Of a DNA stretch of 40,390 bases, positions 25,011 through 33,440 are shown in pieces; the stretch's first letter is position 1; each line of letters starts with the position of its first letter. The notes under the pieces were generated by a model. That model ran no database searches, had not been told where the DNA came from, and saw only the letters and a list, made by a program, of their open reading frames with translations. A program made the translations under genes and the position numbers. The stretch is taken from contig JAKBMG010000137.1 in assembly GCA_021831685.1 (NCBI GenBank), forward strand, positions 1-40,390, written 5' to 3'. This stretch comes from Bacteroidota bacterium (lineage in GTDB: Bacteria; Bacteroidota; Ignavibacteria; Ignavibacteriales; Ignavibacteriaceae).

Positions 25011-25946
25011 TTGTCATTTAGATCAGGACTAAAAAGATTTTTTGGTATCAAAACTGAAGAAGAACTTAAGAAAGTTAAAACACCAAAAGAAAAAGTTAAA
25101 GAATTTATAGAATCACTGTTGTTTGCGGGAATTGCCGCATTCTTCATTATAACTTTTATTGTTCAAAATACAAGGATACCGACAGGGTCTATGGAAGATA
25201 CAATTCTTGTAGGTGATTTTGTTTTGGTAAACAAATTTATTTACGGTGCGGAGTCTACAAAATACATTCCTTTCACTCAGATTGAAATTCCACATTTTAG
25301 GCTGCCGGCAATAAGAGAGCCGAGGAGAAAAGACATTGTAGTCTTTGAATTTCCCGGTATGAGACATCAACTTTACTCTGATGAGCGCGGAGTTAATTAT
25401 GTTAAACGTTGTATTGGGCTGCCCGGCGACACAATTCAAATAATTAATAAAGTTGTTTTTGTTAACGGAAAACAATTTTGGATTCCGCCACATATAGATT
25501 ATATTTCTGGGCCTGCCGAACCTAAAGGAATTATTGAACCAAGGATATTTCCACTTGGGATGCCTTGGAATGAAGATAATTACGGTCCGTTGATTGTTCC
25601 CAAAAAAGGATATACAATCAAACTAACCCCTGATAACGTCGAGCAATGGGGTATGACCATCAACCGTGAATTTGGAAAAATAGTAGTTGCCGTTGATGGC
25701 AGCCAGGTAACAATAGAAGGTAAGCCTGTTACCTCTTATACATTCAAGAAAAATTATTACTTTATGATGGGCGATAATAGAGATGACAGTCTTGACAGCC
25801 GCTACTGGGGTTTTGTTCCCGAAGATAATATTGTCGGGGAAGCATTTATAACTTTATTTTCATGGGATAGAGATATTCCGTTTACAGATTTCTTCCGGTT
25901 AATTGGCTCTATAAGACCGGATAGAATTTTGTTTCTTCTGCACTAA
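25011..25946 (+). CDS. lepB: Signal peptidase I
   Basis: Membrane-bound serine protease that removes signal peptides from exported proteins. 311 residues. One membrane helix (about 33-52) is followed by box B, RIPTGSM, with nucleophile Ser60, then box D YVKRCIGLPGDT with general base Lys132, and box E GDNRDDSLDSRYWG. The start is TTG at 25011, supported by GGAG at 25000-25003 seven bases away; no ATG exists before the catalytic core (the first is Met61 of the SM motif), so a TTG start is required. A second hydrophobic stretch at the extreme C-terminus (DRILFLLH) is short. Confidence 0.96.
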   Translation: MSFRSGLKRFFGIKTEEELKKVKTPKEKVKEFIESLLFAGIAAFFIITFIVQNTRIPTGSMEDTILVGDFVLVNKFIYGAESTKYIPFTQIEIPHFRLPAIREPRRKDIVVFEFPGMRHQLYSDERGVNYVKRCIGLPGDTIQIINKVVFVNGKQFWIPPHIDYISGPAEPKGIIEPRIFPLGMPWNEDNYGPLIVPKKGYTIKLTPDNVEQWGMTINREFGKIVVAVDGSQVTIEGKPVTSYTFKKNYYFMMGDNRDDSLDSRYWGFVPEDNIVGEAFITLFSWDRDIPFTDFFRLIGSIRPDRILFLLH

Positions 25947-25963
25947 AATACTTTAATCAAAAC

Positions 25964-25986
25964 ATGGGGGTTAGATAACCGCCCAT
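25964..25986. other. Small hairpin between lepB and the first M16 gene
   Basis: ATGGGGGTTA pairs with TAACCgCCCAT around a two-base loop, with one bulged G. No T-run follows on either strand, so it is not a clear terminator. It may stabilise or partly attenuate readthrough into the peptidase genes. Confidence 0.4.
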
Positions 25987-26024
25987 TTAATTCTACGAAT
26001 AGATTTTCGACACAAAAAGAATTT

Positions 26025-27293
26025 ATGGATTTATTAAATCTAAATTACGAAAAGTATAAGCTTCAAAACGGACTTGAAGTAATTTTATACCGTGATAACG
26101 AACTTCCGATTGTGACGGCAAATATTTGGTTTCGAACCGGATCGGCAAATGAGAAGGTAGGCAAAACCGGGATTGCACATTTATTTGAGCACATGATGTT
26201 TCAGGGCTCCGTCAACGTTCCGAAAGAAATGCATTTTAGATTTATTCAAGAAGCCGGGGGAAATCTAAACGGATCAACAAGCACGGACAGAACAAATTAT
26301 TTTGAAAAAGTTCCGTCGAATTTTTTGGAATTAATTCTTTGGCTTGAATCCGACAGAATGGGATTTTTCATCCCCGCATTAACTCAAGAAAAATTAGCAA
26401 ACCAAATTGATGTTGTTAAGAATGAGCGCCTTGAAAGATATGACAATCAACCATATGGTCTTGCCTGGGAAATTTTGATATCAAGTCTTTTTCCGAAGAA
26501 CCACCCATACAGTTGGGCAACAATCGGCTCTCTTGAAGACATAACGAGTTTTACGATAGAAGACGTAAGGAGTTTTTTTGAAAAGTATTATTCCCCCGCA
26601 AATGCAAGTCTGGTTATAGCCGGAGATTTTGATCCTGTTGAAGCCAAAGAATTAACGAAAAAATATTTCAGTGAAATTCCGAGCAAAAATCACTTTGAAG
26701 AACTGCAGATAAAACCCGCAACGCTTGCCGAGAATAAATTCATAGTTCATAAAGATAATGTTCAGCTTGAAAGAATTTATCTTGCATGGCACACAGAATG
26801 TGCTTATTCTGAGGATGATGCCGCACTCGATATTCTAACCGATCTACTCACTGGTTCGAAAACTTCACGTCTTTATAAAAAATTGGTTTTTGAACAAGAA
26901 GTTGCTCAAGAAGTGACGGCATATCAATTCTCCGGAAAATTTGCGGGATATTTTGTTGTGATTGCAACTGCTAAACCCGGAATAATGCTGACTGAACTTA
27001 AAGAAAAAATTTTTGCTGAGTTTGAAAACATTAAGAAGAATGGGATAAATGAGAACGAATTATTGCGGTCAAAAAACGGAATTAAGTCAGGTTTCATTTA
27101 TTCAATGCAGAATATTGATTCGATGGCGGATCAATTGAACTCATATAATTATTTTTTAAATGAGCCAAACTCTTTTAATTATGATTTGAGCAGATATGAA
27201 AACGTTAGGGTTGAAAATCTGCTTAACCTATTTGAGAAATATTTGAGCAAACCTTTCGTTGAACTGCACGTAATTCCCGAAACCGAAGGATAA
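26025..27293 (+). CDS. M16 family zinc peptidase, catalytic member
   Basis: 422 residues, two-domain pitrilysin/processing-peptidase-like protein. The inverted zinc motif HLFEH is at 52-56, with the further Glu ligand at Glu134 in VKNERLERYDNQ. The second domain includes NVQLERIYLAWHTE and LLTGSKTSRLYKKLV. No signal peptide is visible. It is six bases from the next gene, which encodes a related protein without the zinc motif; such pairs form active heterodimers in characterised bacterial M16B systems. Substrate unknown. Confidence 0.95.
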   Translation: MDLLNLNYEKYKLQNGLEVILYRDNELPIVTANIWFRTGSANEKVGKTGIAHLFEHMMFQGSVNVPKEMHFRFIQEAGGNLNGSTSTDRTNYFEKVPSNFLELILWLESDRMGFFIPALTQEKLANQIDVVKNERLERYDNQPYGLAWEILISSLFPKNHPYSWATIGSLEDITSFTIEDVRSFFEKYYSPANASLVIAGDFDPVEAKELTKKYFSEIPSKNHFEELQIKPATLAENKFIVHKDNVQLERIYLAWHTECAYSEDDAALDILTDLLTGSKTSRLYKKLVFEQEVAQEVTAYQFSGKFAGYFVVIATAKPGIMLTELKEKIFAEFENIKKNGINENELLRSKNGIKSGFIYSMQNIDSMADQLNSYNYFLNEPNSFNYDLSRYENVRVENLLNLFEKYLSKPFVELHVIPETEG

Positions 27294-27299
27294 ATTATT

Positions 27300-28670
27300 A
27301 TGATTTTAAACCGGGCCGTCAAACCTACACCGAATAAGAATATTTTATTTGAATTGCCGCAGATAGAAAAATTTAGATTGCAAAACGGATTGGAAGTTTT
27401 ATTTATCCAGAAGAAAAAGCTTCCAATTATAAGGCTCAGCTTGATTGTAAATGCCGGAAGCAAATTCGACCCCGATAACAAAAAGGGACTTTCGAATCTT
27501 TTAGCTATGGTCATTGATGAAGGCGCCGGAAAATACAGTGCTCTTGAAATTAGCGAAGAATTCGATACACTCGGCGCGAACTTCGCAGTGAATAGTAATC
27601 ACGATAAAATTTATTTAACCCTACAAACTTTAACTGAAAATTTCGATAAAGCCTTAGAATTATTTTGCACAGTTGTTACTGCGCCCCATTTTTCAGATGA
27701 AGATTTTCTCCGACAGAAAAGAAAAACTTTAACCCATCTGCTTCAGCTAAAAGATGATCCTGAAGAAATTGCCGATACGGTATTCAGTTATGTTTTATTC
27801 GGAGAGGAAAACCCATATGCATTTCCAACAAGCGGGTATGATGATCATATAGAGAATATTTCAGTCGACGATATAAAGGATCACTACAAAAAGTATTTAA
27901 CACCTGATAATTCAACTCTTGTAGTTGTCGGTGATGCATCCGTAAAGGAATTAATAGAAAAGCTGGACTATCATTTAGGCTGGTGGAAACCGGAAGGCTT
28001 ACACTTTAAATTAAATTTTAATACAAAAGAAAGTGCAAATCAGATTTTCCTTGTAGACAAAAAGGATTCAGTACAAACTGAAATAAGAATTGGTTATCCA
28101 TCATCTAGACGTAACATTGAAAATTTTTTCTCAAAACTTGTTCTCAACACAATACTTGGCGGACCTTTTACAAGTCGCATAAATTTGAATCTCCGCGAAA
28201 ACAAAGGTTACACTTACGGTGCATCATCAAGTTTTGGTTATTTACAGGAGAGCGGATTTTTTATTGTATCTACTTCCGTCGGAATTGAGAATACAGCAAA
28301 TGCCATAAAAGAAATATTGGATGAACTAACCAAAATTAGAGAGGGCATAACCGACACCGAGCTGGAATTTGCCAAATCTTTTTTAGTTAGGCAATTCCCT
28401 TCGAGCTTTGAAACCTATAGGCAGATTTCCTCAAACTTAACAACTATGGTAATTCATTCACTACCAGATAATTACTTCAACACTTACCTTGAAAATTTGC
28501 AAAGGATTTCGATTAAGGATGTAAATAAAGCGGCACAGGAAAATATCTTTGCAGGCAATCTTTCAATTGTGATTGTCGGCGATAAAGAAAAACTCTTACC
28601 CCAGTTAACAAGTTCAAATTTTGGGAATATTATTTCGACAGATTACATCGGAAAAGCGACAATTAAGTAG
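27300..28670 (+). CDS. M16 family protein lacking the zinc motif (non-catalytic partner)
   Basis: 456 residues with the M16 fold. The region aligned with HxxEH reads LSNLLAMVIDEGAG and has no His, so it cannot bind zinc. It keeps the Arg/Tyr substrate-binding signature NLRENKGYTYGASSSF in the second domain. Together with the preceding active subunit it should form a heterodimer in which this chain supplies the R/Y pair. The six-base spacing supports matched expression. An N-terminal hydrophobic stretch is absent. Confidence 0.93.
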   Translation: MILNRAVKPTPNKNILFELPQIEKFRLQNGLEVLFIQKKKLPIIRLSLIVNAGSKFDPDNKKGLSNLLAMVIDEGAGKYSALEISEEFDTLGANFAVNSNHDKIYLTLQTLTENFDKALELFCTVVTAPHFSDEDFLRQKRKTLTHLLQLKDDPEEIADTVFSYVLFGEENPYAFPTSGYDDHIENISVDDIKDHYKKYLTPDNSTLVVVGDASVKELIEKLDYHLGWWKPEGLHFKLNFNTKESANQIFLVDKKDSVQTEIRIGYPSSRRNIENFFSKLVLNTILGGPFTSRINLNLRENKGYTYGASSSFGYLQESGFFIVSTSVGIENTANAIKEILDELTKIREGITDTELEFAKSFLVRQFPSSFETYRQISSNLTTMVIHSLPDNYFNTYLENLQRISIKDVNKAAQENIFAGNLSIVIVGDKEKLLPQLTSSNFGNIISTDYIGKATIK

Positions 28671-28714
28671 GCAGATAATAGTAATAATTCTTCTATTTAT
28701 TAAATAAAAATCAT

Positions 28715-28722
28715 TATCTTTG
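28715..28722 (+). promoter_or_regulatory. Bacteroidota-type -7 box upstream of fabF
   Basis: TATCTTTG is a perfect match to TAnnTTTG and would start transcription about 65 bases before the fabF ATG. No TTG is found at the -33 position, so this rests on the -7 box alone. Confidence 0.4.
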
Positions 28723-28792
28723 TCGAAAAATTTTCTAACTTTTTAATTATTTTTCATAACAAATTTCTTAAAAACAGCGTGGGAAAAATATA

Positions 28793-30052
28793 ATGGATAA
28801 AAACTCCAGGCGGATAGTTGTAACCGGAATGGGCGCATTAACACCGATAGGTCTTTCGGTTGAAGAATTCTGGAACGGAATGATGAATAGCAAAAGCGGC
28901 GGTGCGTTAATAACTTCATTTGATACTTCAAGGCTTGACACAAAATTTGCTTGCACACTTAAAGGTTTTGAAGCAACAAATTATATGGATAGAAAAACTG
29001 CGCGCAGGCTTGATCCTTATGCCCAATATGCGATGGCAGCAGCATCTGAAGCCATCAAGGACAGCGAAATAAATCCAGAAAACTTATCGGATGAAGAAAG
29101 AGCAAAGATCGGAGTAATATTCGGAAGTGGGATCGGAGGGATACAAACTTTTTATAATCAATCTGTGGTAAATTACACAGAGGGACCGCAAAGGGTATCA
29201 CCGTTTTTTATCCCCATGTTGATACCGGATATCGCAGCCGGGTATATTTCCATTCATTACGGATTTAGAGGACCTAACTACTGTATTGTTTCGGCATGTG
29301 CAACAGCTAATAACAATATGATTGACGGATTCCTTTTGATTAAACAGGGTATAGCCGATGTAATTGTTGCCGGCGGGAGTGAAGCAGCGATAAATGAAAT
29401 TGGAATCGGTGGATTTAATTCTGCAAAAGCTTTATCAACAAGAAACGATTCGCCCGAAACAGCAAGTCGACCTTTCGATTCAACTCGGGACGGTTTTATT
29501 ATGGGTGAAGGTGGAGGTATAATAATACTTGAAGAGTTAGGGCATGCAATAAAACGCGGGGCAAAAATTTACGCCGAGATTATCGGTATGGGGTTATCTG
29601 CTGACGCATATCATATAACCGCACCACATCCTGAAGGAATCGGGGCAATACTCGCAATGAATATGGCAATTGAGAATGCTGGTATCAAGCCGGAAGAAGT
29701 TGATTATATAAATATGCACGGAACTTCGACTGAACTTGGTGATATAGCCGAGACAAAAGCAATCAAAAAAGTCTTCGGTGAACATGCTTACAAAATGAAT
29801 GTCTCCTCGACCAAAAGTATGACTGGACATTTGTTGGGAGCAGCAGGTGCGGTTGAAGCAATAGCATCAATTCTTGCAATTAAGAACGATATAGTTCCAC
29901 CCACAATTAATTTTGTAAATCCTGACCCTGAGTGTGACCTGAATTATACTTTTAATAAACCACAAGCAAAAAAGGTAAATATAGCTATAAGCAATGCTTT
30001 TGGATTTGGAGGACATAATACATCAGTTGTATTTAAAAAGTTTACTGAATAA
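28793..30052 (+). CDS. fabF: Beta-ketoacyl-ACP synthase II
   Basis: Condensing enzyme of fatty acid elongation. 419 residues, thiolase fold. The opening RRIVVTGMGALTPIG is typical. The nucleophile is Cys169 in VSACATANN, and the two active-site His are in NMHGTSTELGD and MTGHLLGAAGA. The C-terminal NAFGFGGHN is the FabF gate loop. Unlike in many genomes, acpP does not precede it here. The ribosome binding site is weak (GGGAAA). Confidence 0.97.
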   Translation: MDKNSRRIVVTGMGALTPIGLSVEEFWNGMMNSKSGGALITSFDTSRLDTKFACTLKGFEATNYMDRKTARRLDPYAQYAMAAASEAIKDSEINPENLSDEERAKIGVIFGSGIGGIQTFYNQSVVNYTEGPQRVSPFFIPMLIPDIAAGYISIHYGFRGPNYCIVSACATANNNMIDGFLLIKQGIADVIVAGGSEAAINEIGIGGFNSAKALSTRNDSPETASRPFDSTRDGFIMGEGGGIIILEELGHAIKRGAKIYAEIIGMGLSADAYHITAPHPEGIGAILAMNMAIENAGIKPEEVDYINMHGTSTELGDIAETKAIKKVFGEHAYKMNVSSTKSMTGHLLGAAGAVEAIASILAIKNDIVPPTINFVNPDPECDLNYTFNKPQAKKVNIAISNAFGFGGHNTSVVFKKFTE

Positions 30053-30122
30053 AATATTCAAATATATTTGAGTATTTCGACCATTAGGTATAACAAAAAA
30101 ATAATATAAAGGAGACGTGTTT

Positions 30123-30452
30123 ATGGATCATTCACAAGTAACAACAACGTTTTCTCTTGAAGGATATAAAATAGTAAAACATCTTGGAGTTGTTAGAGGA
30201 ATAATAGTGAGGTCGAGGTCTGTCTTTGGAACAATAGGCGGTTCGCTTCAAACTATTTTCGGCGGAAATATTTCTTTATTTACGGAACTCTGTGAAAAAA
30301 CACGAATTGATTCATACGAATTAATGATTCAACATGCACAAAATTTAGGAGCAAATGCAATTCTTGGAGTTCGATACGATACAACCGAACTTCTCTCAGG
30401 TGTTAGTGAAGTTTTATGTTACGGCACCGCAGTGATTGTAGAAAAAATTTAA
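30123..30452 (+). CDS. YbjQ/UPF0145 family protein
   Basis: 109 residues of the YbjQ family, a small oligomeric fold of unclear role. Diagnostic segments are [36 protein letters not shown] and a closing [10 protein letters not shown] place the start at the ATG at 30123: AAGGAG ends at 30114, giving eight bases of spacing. A GTG at 30117 is only two bases from that site and would add two residues (Met-Phe). No signal peptide. It converges with a minus-strand gene 15 bp downstream. Confidence 0.92.
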   Translation: MDHSQVTTTFSLEGYKIVKHLGVVRGIIVRSRSVFGTIGGSLQTIFGGNISLFTELCEKTRIDSYELMIQHAQNLGANAILGVRYDTTELLSGVSEVLCYGTAVIVEKI

Positions 30453-30467
30453 TAATCCTAAGATTTA

Positions 30468-31154
30468 TTATTTCTTTTCCTCAAAAATACTATCCGGGAT
30501 TCCTTTATTTACAACATAGTCTGAATAGATAATATAAACTTTGCCAACCAAGCCGGCAAGGGTTTTCTTATTATCCTTTTTTTCGATTCTATCGTTAAAC
30601 TCATTAGGGACCAGGTCTACTCGGCTCATATCAAATTGAAAAATCATCGAATCCGGTAAAGGGAATTTATTATTAGAATCATAGTTTAGAATAATTGTAA
30701 ATGTTCCGTTAGTTTTTGTAGTCGATTCAATTTTTATAATTACATTTTTTGCCTGATCAATCCACAAAGTTGAAAGAATTATATTGCTTTTGTCTTCAAG
30801 CGGAATGACTTTTATCATAGCGGTTTTAATTCCATTAACAAAATCCTCCTTCTGATAAAAAGCAGAATATTTATCTTTAAGCAAAGACGAAGGAGAAAAA
30901 TCCAATCCTTTTCGGGGGATCATTGCAAATCCTTCCGATTCGATATGAATTTTATCCGGTTGTTTAAAATAAATTTTTGCCCGGGTTTCGGGAACTTTTA
31001 AGACCTTGACATCAACTTTAATTTTTATGTCTGCGACATAATCTTTAACGGTGCTAAATTCTTGCTTTACGTTTTTTAATATCAAATCGGGGTCTCTGCT
31101 TTGAGCCAATGTGATTGAGGCAAAAGCAGTAAAAAGTAAAATTATTTTTTTCAT
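30468..31154 (-). CDS. LolA-like periplasmic protein
   Basis: 228 residues with a cleavable signal peptide (KKIILLFTAFASITLA). The mature part starts DPDLILKNVKQEFSTVKDYVADIKIKV and continues with RAKIYFKQPDKIHIESEGFAMIP, the usual beginning of LolA-like half-barrel proteins. Canonical LolA carries lipoproteins across the periplasm; this paralogue ends an ABC-transporter operon and may bind a hydrophobic substrate. AAAAAGGA precedes the ATG. It is 35 bp from the permease gene on the same strand. Confidence 0.75.
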   Translation of the reverse strand: MKKIILLFTAFASITLAQSRDPDLILKNVKQEFSTVKDYVADIKIKVDVKVLKVPETRAKIYFKQPDKIHIESEGFAMIPRKGLDFSPSSLLKDKYSAFYQKEDFVNGIKTAMIKVIPLEDKSNIILSTLWIDQAKNVIIKIESTTKTNGTFTIILNYDSNNKFPLPDSMIFQFDMSRVDLVPNEFNDRIEKKDNKKTLAGLVGKVYIIYSDYVVNKGIPDSIFEEKK

Positions 31155-31189
31155 TTAGATTCCTTTTTAACTGAACTTTTAAAGAGTAT

Positions 31190-32029
31190 TTAAGAAAGAA
31201 TATCTTTTTTTTGAAAAATCAAAGCCGCTGATCCAAAGAATAAAAATATATGCCCTAAAAGAATTAAAGAATCTTTAATAATTTCTTTTATATCGATTGG
31301 GTCGTCAAAAAATAACCGCCAGCCATTCATGTAATTTGTAAAAAGGTATGGTTTAATAGCTCTAAATATTTCAATATTAATTCCGGAAATAATTATGAAG
31401 ATAATAATTATCGCCATCGTTGAGATAATGGGTCCGATTGCATTTTCAACCAATGAAGAAAATAGAAACGCTAGAGAGGCAACAACACCCATACCTAATG
31501 AAGAAAAACAATAAGCCAATAAAAATCGCCATAAAACATCGTTCTTCGAAAACACAATTATTGTTCCATTCTGAACAACAAGCAAATCGCCAGAGCCAAA
31601 AATACTTAGTCCTAAACCAAGACTAAAAATCGCAAGGAAAAATATTATCATACATGTATAAATGATTCCGGCAAGGAATTTAGACGTAACGATATTAATT
31701 CTTGAAACGGGTCGAGTAATCAACATCCTGTAAGTTCCTGACGTTGCCTCGCCAGCTAAAAGATCACCGGCGACGAGTGTAATTAAGAACGGGATATGAA
31801 TTACCAGGGTGTTAAGGATTAAATGCGAAACTAAATAACCATTCAATAAATTCCCCACGAGGATAAAGGATTGCTGAAGATTGTGAGTCATAAAATTAAT
31901 TGACCGCTGCCCTTCCACGAGCATAGCGACTTGGATTACGGATACGAGAACCGCAATAGCTATAAAACCAATATAGGTTCTCCATTTTCTAAAAATTTTA
32001 TAAAGCTCAATATTTATTAATCCAATCAT
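31190..32029 (-). CDS. ABC-2 type transporter permease
   Basis: 279 residues with six predicted membrane segments, opening NIELYKIFRKWRTYIGFIAI. The segment AGEATSGTYRMLITRPVSR is the conserved ABC-2 loop next to the second helix. The ATG overlaps the ATPase stop by four bases (ATGA), so the two genes are coupled. Substrate is not evident; such two-gene systems export drugs, peptides or lipids. Confidence 0.93.
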   Translation of the reverse strand: MIGLINIELYKIFRKWRTYIGFIAIAVLVSVIQVAMLVEGQRSINFMTHNLQQSFILVGNLLNGYLVSHLILNTLVIHIPFLITLVAGDLLAGEATSGTYRMLITRPVSRINIVTSKFLAGIIYTCMIIFFLAIFSLGLGLSIFGSGDLLVVQNGTIIVFSKNDVLWRFLLAYCFSSLGMGVVASLAFLFSSLVENAIGPIISTMAIIIIFIIISGINIEIFRAIKPYLFTNYMNGWRLFFDDPIDIKEIIKDSLILLGHIFLFFGSAALIFQKKDILS

Positions 32030-32964
32030 TTGGAAACCGTCTCTGTAATACTTAAAAAATATTCTTCTAGCGAACGTGTAGGAATTACCGCACTTACTAA
32101 AATATTATTTTCTACAAAAAGCTTATTCAGGAAAGAAATTTCGCCCGGCTCTAATAGAAAAATCAACTTATTTCCCACAATAGAATCGAGCATTTTCATC
32201 CAGGAAGTATCATTAATTAATAGCTTTGCTTTTTCAATTTCATCAACTTCAAAAGTTACTTTTAGTTTATTCGAATTCAGCAAGTCAGAAACATTGCCTT
32301 CAACTTTTGCATAACCTTTGTCGATAATAACCATCCGGTTTGCAACAAGCTCCACTTCATAGAGAATATGAGAAGATAGAAATATTGTTTTCTTTTTTTC
32401 TTTGCTTAGATAAATAATCAAGTCTCTAATTTCCTTCATGCCTTGGGGATCCAAGCCAGTTGTAGGTTCATCAAGGATTATCAAATCGGGTTCGTGTAAT
32501 AAAGCCTGTGCTAAGCCAAGACGCTGTTTCATCCCGTGTGAAAAAGTTTTGACTTTACTTTTATATCTTTTGTGAAGCCCAACCAATTCCAGCATTTCCA
32601 TAATTCTTTTTTTAGAAATATTGCTGCCCGAAATTTTCCCGAGTATTTCCATGTTTTTATAAGCGGTCATATAGCCATAAAAATCGGGCTTCTCAACTAT
32701 AGCACCGATTTTTTTAAGTATTTCAATTCTATTTTCTTTTAAAGATTTTCCAAATAATTTTATGTTTCCACCGGAAGGTTTAATAAGCGATAAAAGCATT
32801 CTGATTGTTGTGCTTTTTCCAGCACCGTTTGGGCCTAAAAAGCCAAACACATCTCCCTTATAAACATTCAAACTTAGGTTATCAACCGCTCTAATTTCTT
32901 TAAACTGTTTAGAAAGATTTTGAACCTCTATTATTTTTTCGTCAGACAAAACTTCTTCTTTCAT
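32026..32964 (-). CDS. ABC-2 transporter ATP-binding protein
   Basis: 312 residues. The Walker A loop is GPNGAGKST at 44-52, the signature is FSHGMKQRLGLAQAL and Walker B LIILDEPTTGL; the extra domain after about residue 225 is typical of DrrA/CcmA-like ATPases. It is the first gene of a three-gene operon with the permease and the LolA-like protein. No clear ribosome binding site precedes the ATG. Confidence 0.96.
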   Translation of the reverse strand: MKEEVLSDEKIIEVQNLSKQFKEIRAVDNLSLNVYKGDVFGFLGPNGAGKSTTIRMLLSLIKPSGGNIKLFGKSLKENRIEILKKIGAIVEKPDFYGYMTAYKNMEILGKISGSNISKKRIMEMLELVGLHKRYKSKVKTFSHGMKQRLGLAQALLHEPDLIILDEPTTGLDPQGMKEIRDLIIYLSKEKKKTIFLSSHILYEVELVANRMVIIDKGYAKVEGNVSDLLNSNKLKVTFEVDEIEKAKLLINDTSWMKMLDSIVGNKLIFLLEPGEISFLNKLFVENNILVSAVIPTRSLEEYFLSITETVSK

Positions 32965-33440
32965 TGAAACGCATATATAAATTGTTCATCTAAATGTATA
33001 GAAAATTTATTCTCATATGAAGTGTCCATGATTCAATTTAGATTTAATATGCTAACTTATTTAAGTAGAAGCACTTCAATCTAAATTTATTAAAATCTAA
33101 GTTGAAATTTACGAACAAACTTCATTCAATAAATTACATATTAAAAAATATTTTTTGCTTTTTTATGATGAAATCGACACCGGAGTAAATTTAATTTGTT
33201 TTTTTAAATTTTTATCATCAACTTTGTCTAAAGTTTTTTCTGAACCACGACTGTTAAAAAACTTTTATTATGTTCTATTTCTTTTTTATTTAGTTTAAAA
33301 TATATTCTAAATGAAAATGGACAAAAAAATATTACTAATAAAAAAGAATTTAATTTCCTCAAGCGATTTCCATCTTATAAAAAATGAATAGATGATTATT
33401 AAACATTTTGTAAACGTACACTTAGAAGGGAGTTTTTTCT
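32965..33440. promoter_or_regulatory. Divergent promoter region between ABC-2 ATPase and nrdJ, with repeated ATCTAAAT boxes
   Basis: 476 very AT-rich bases with no supported gene. ATCTAAAT or close variants occur four times: 32988-32995, 33036-33043 (inverted), 33079-33086 and 33095-33102 (ATCTAAGT). Two of them form a 14-bp inverted repeat with one mismatch, TTCAATTTAGATTT at 33032-33045 and AAATCTAAGTTGAA at 33093-33106. No NrdR-type box or cobalamin riboswitch is recognisable. AGGGAG before the nrdJ ATG is a strong ribosome binding site. Confidence 0.5.

Noticed and set aside
24557-25147. 196-codon minus-strand frame opposite gatB and lepB
   Set aside because: Antisense shadow of two well-supported genes, with no homology pattern and no ribosome binding site.
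33311-33391. 26-codon plus-strand frame upstream of nrdJ
   Set aside because: No ribosome binding site; Lys/Ile-rich composition expected by chance in AT-rich sequence.
32965-33440. Cobalamin riboswitch upstream of the B12-dependent ribonucleotide reductase
   Set aside because: No B12-box-like conserved core or long structured leader could be recognised; the region is AT-rich throughout.
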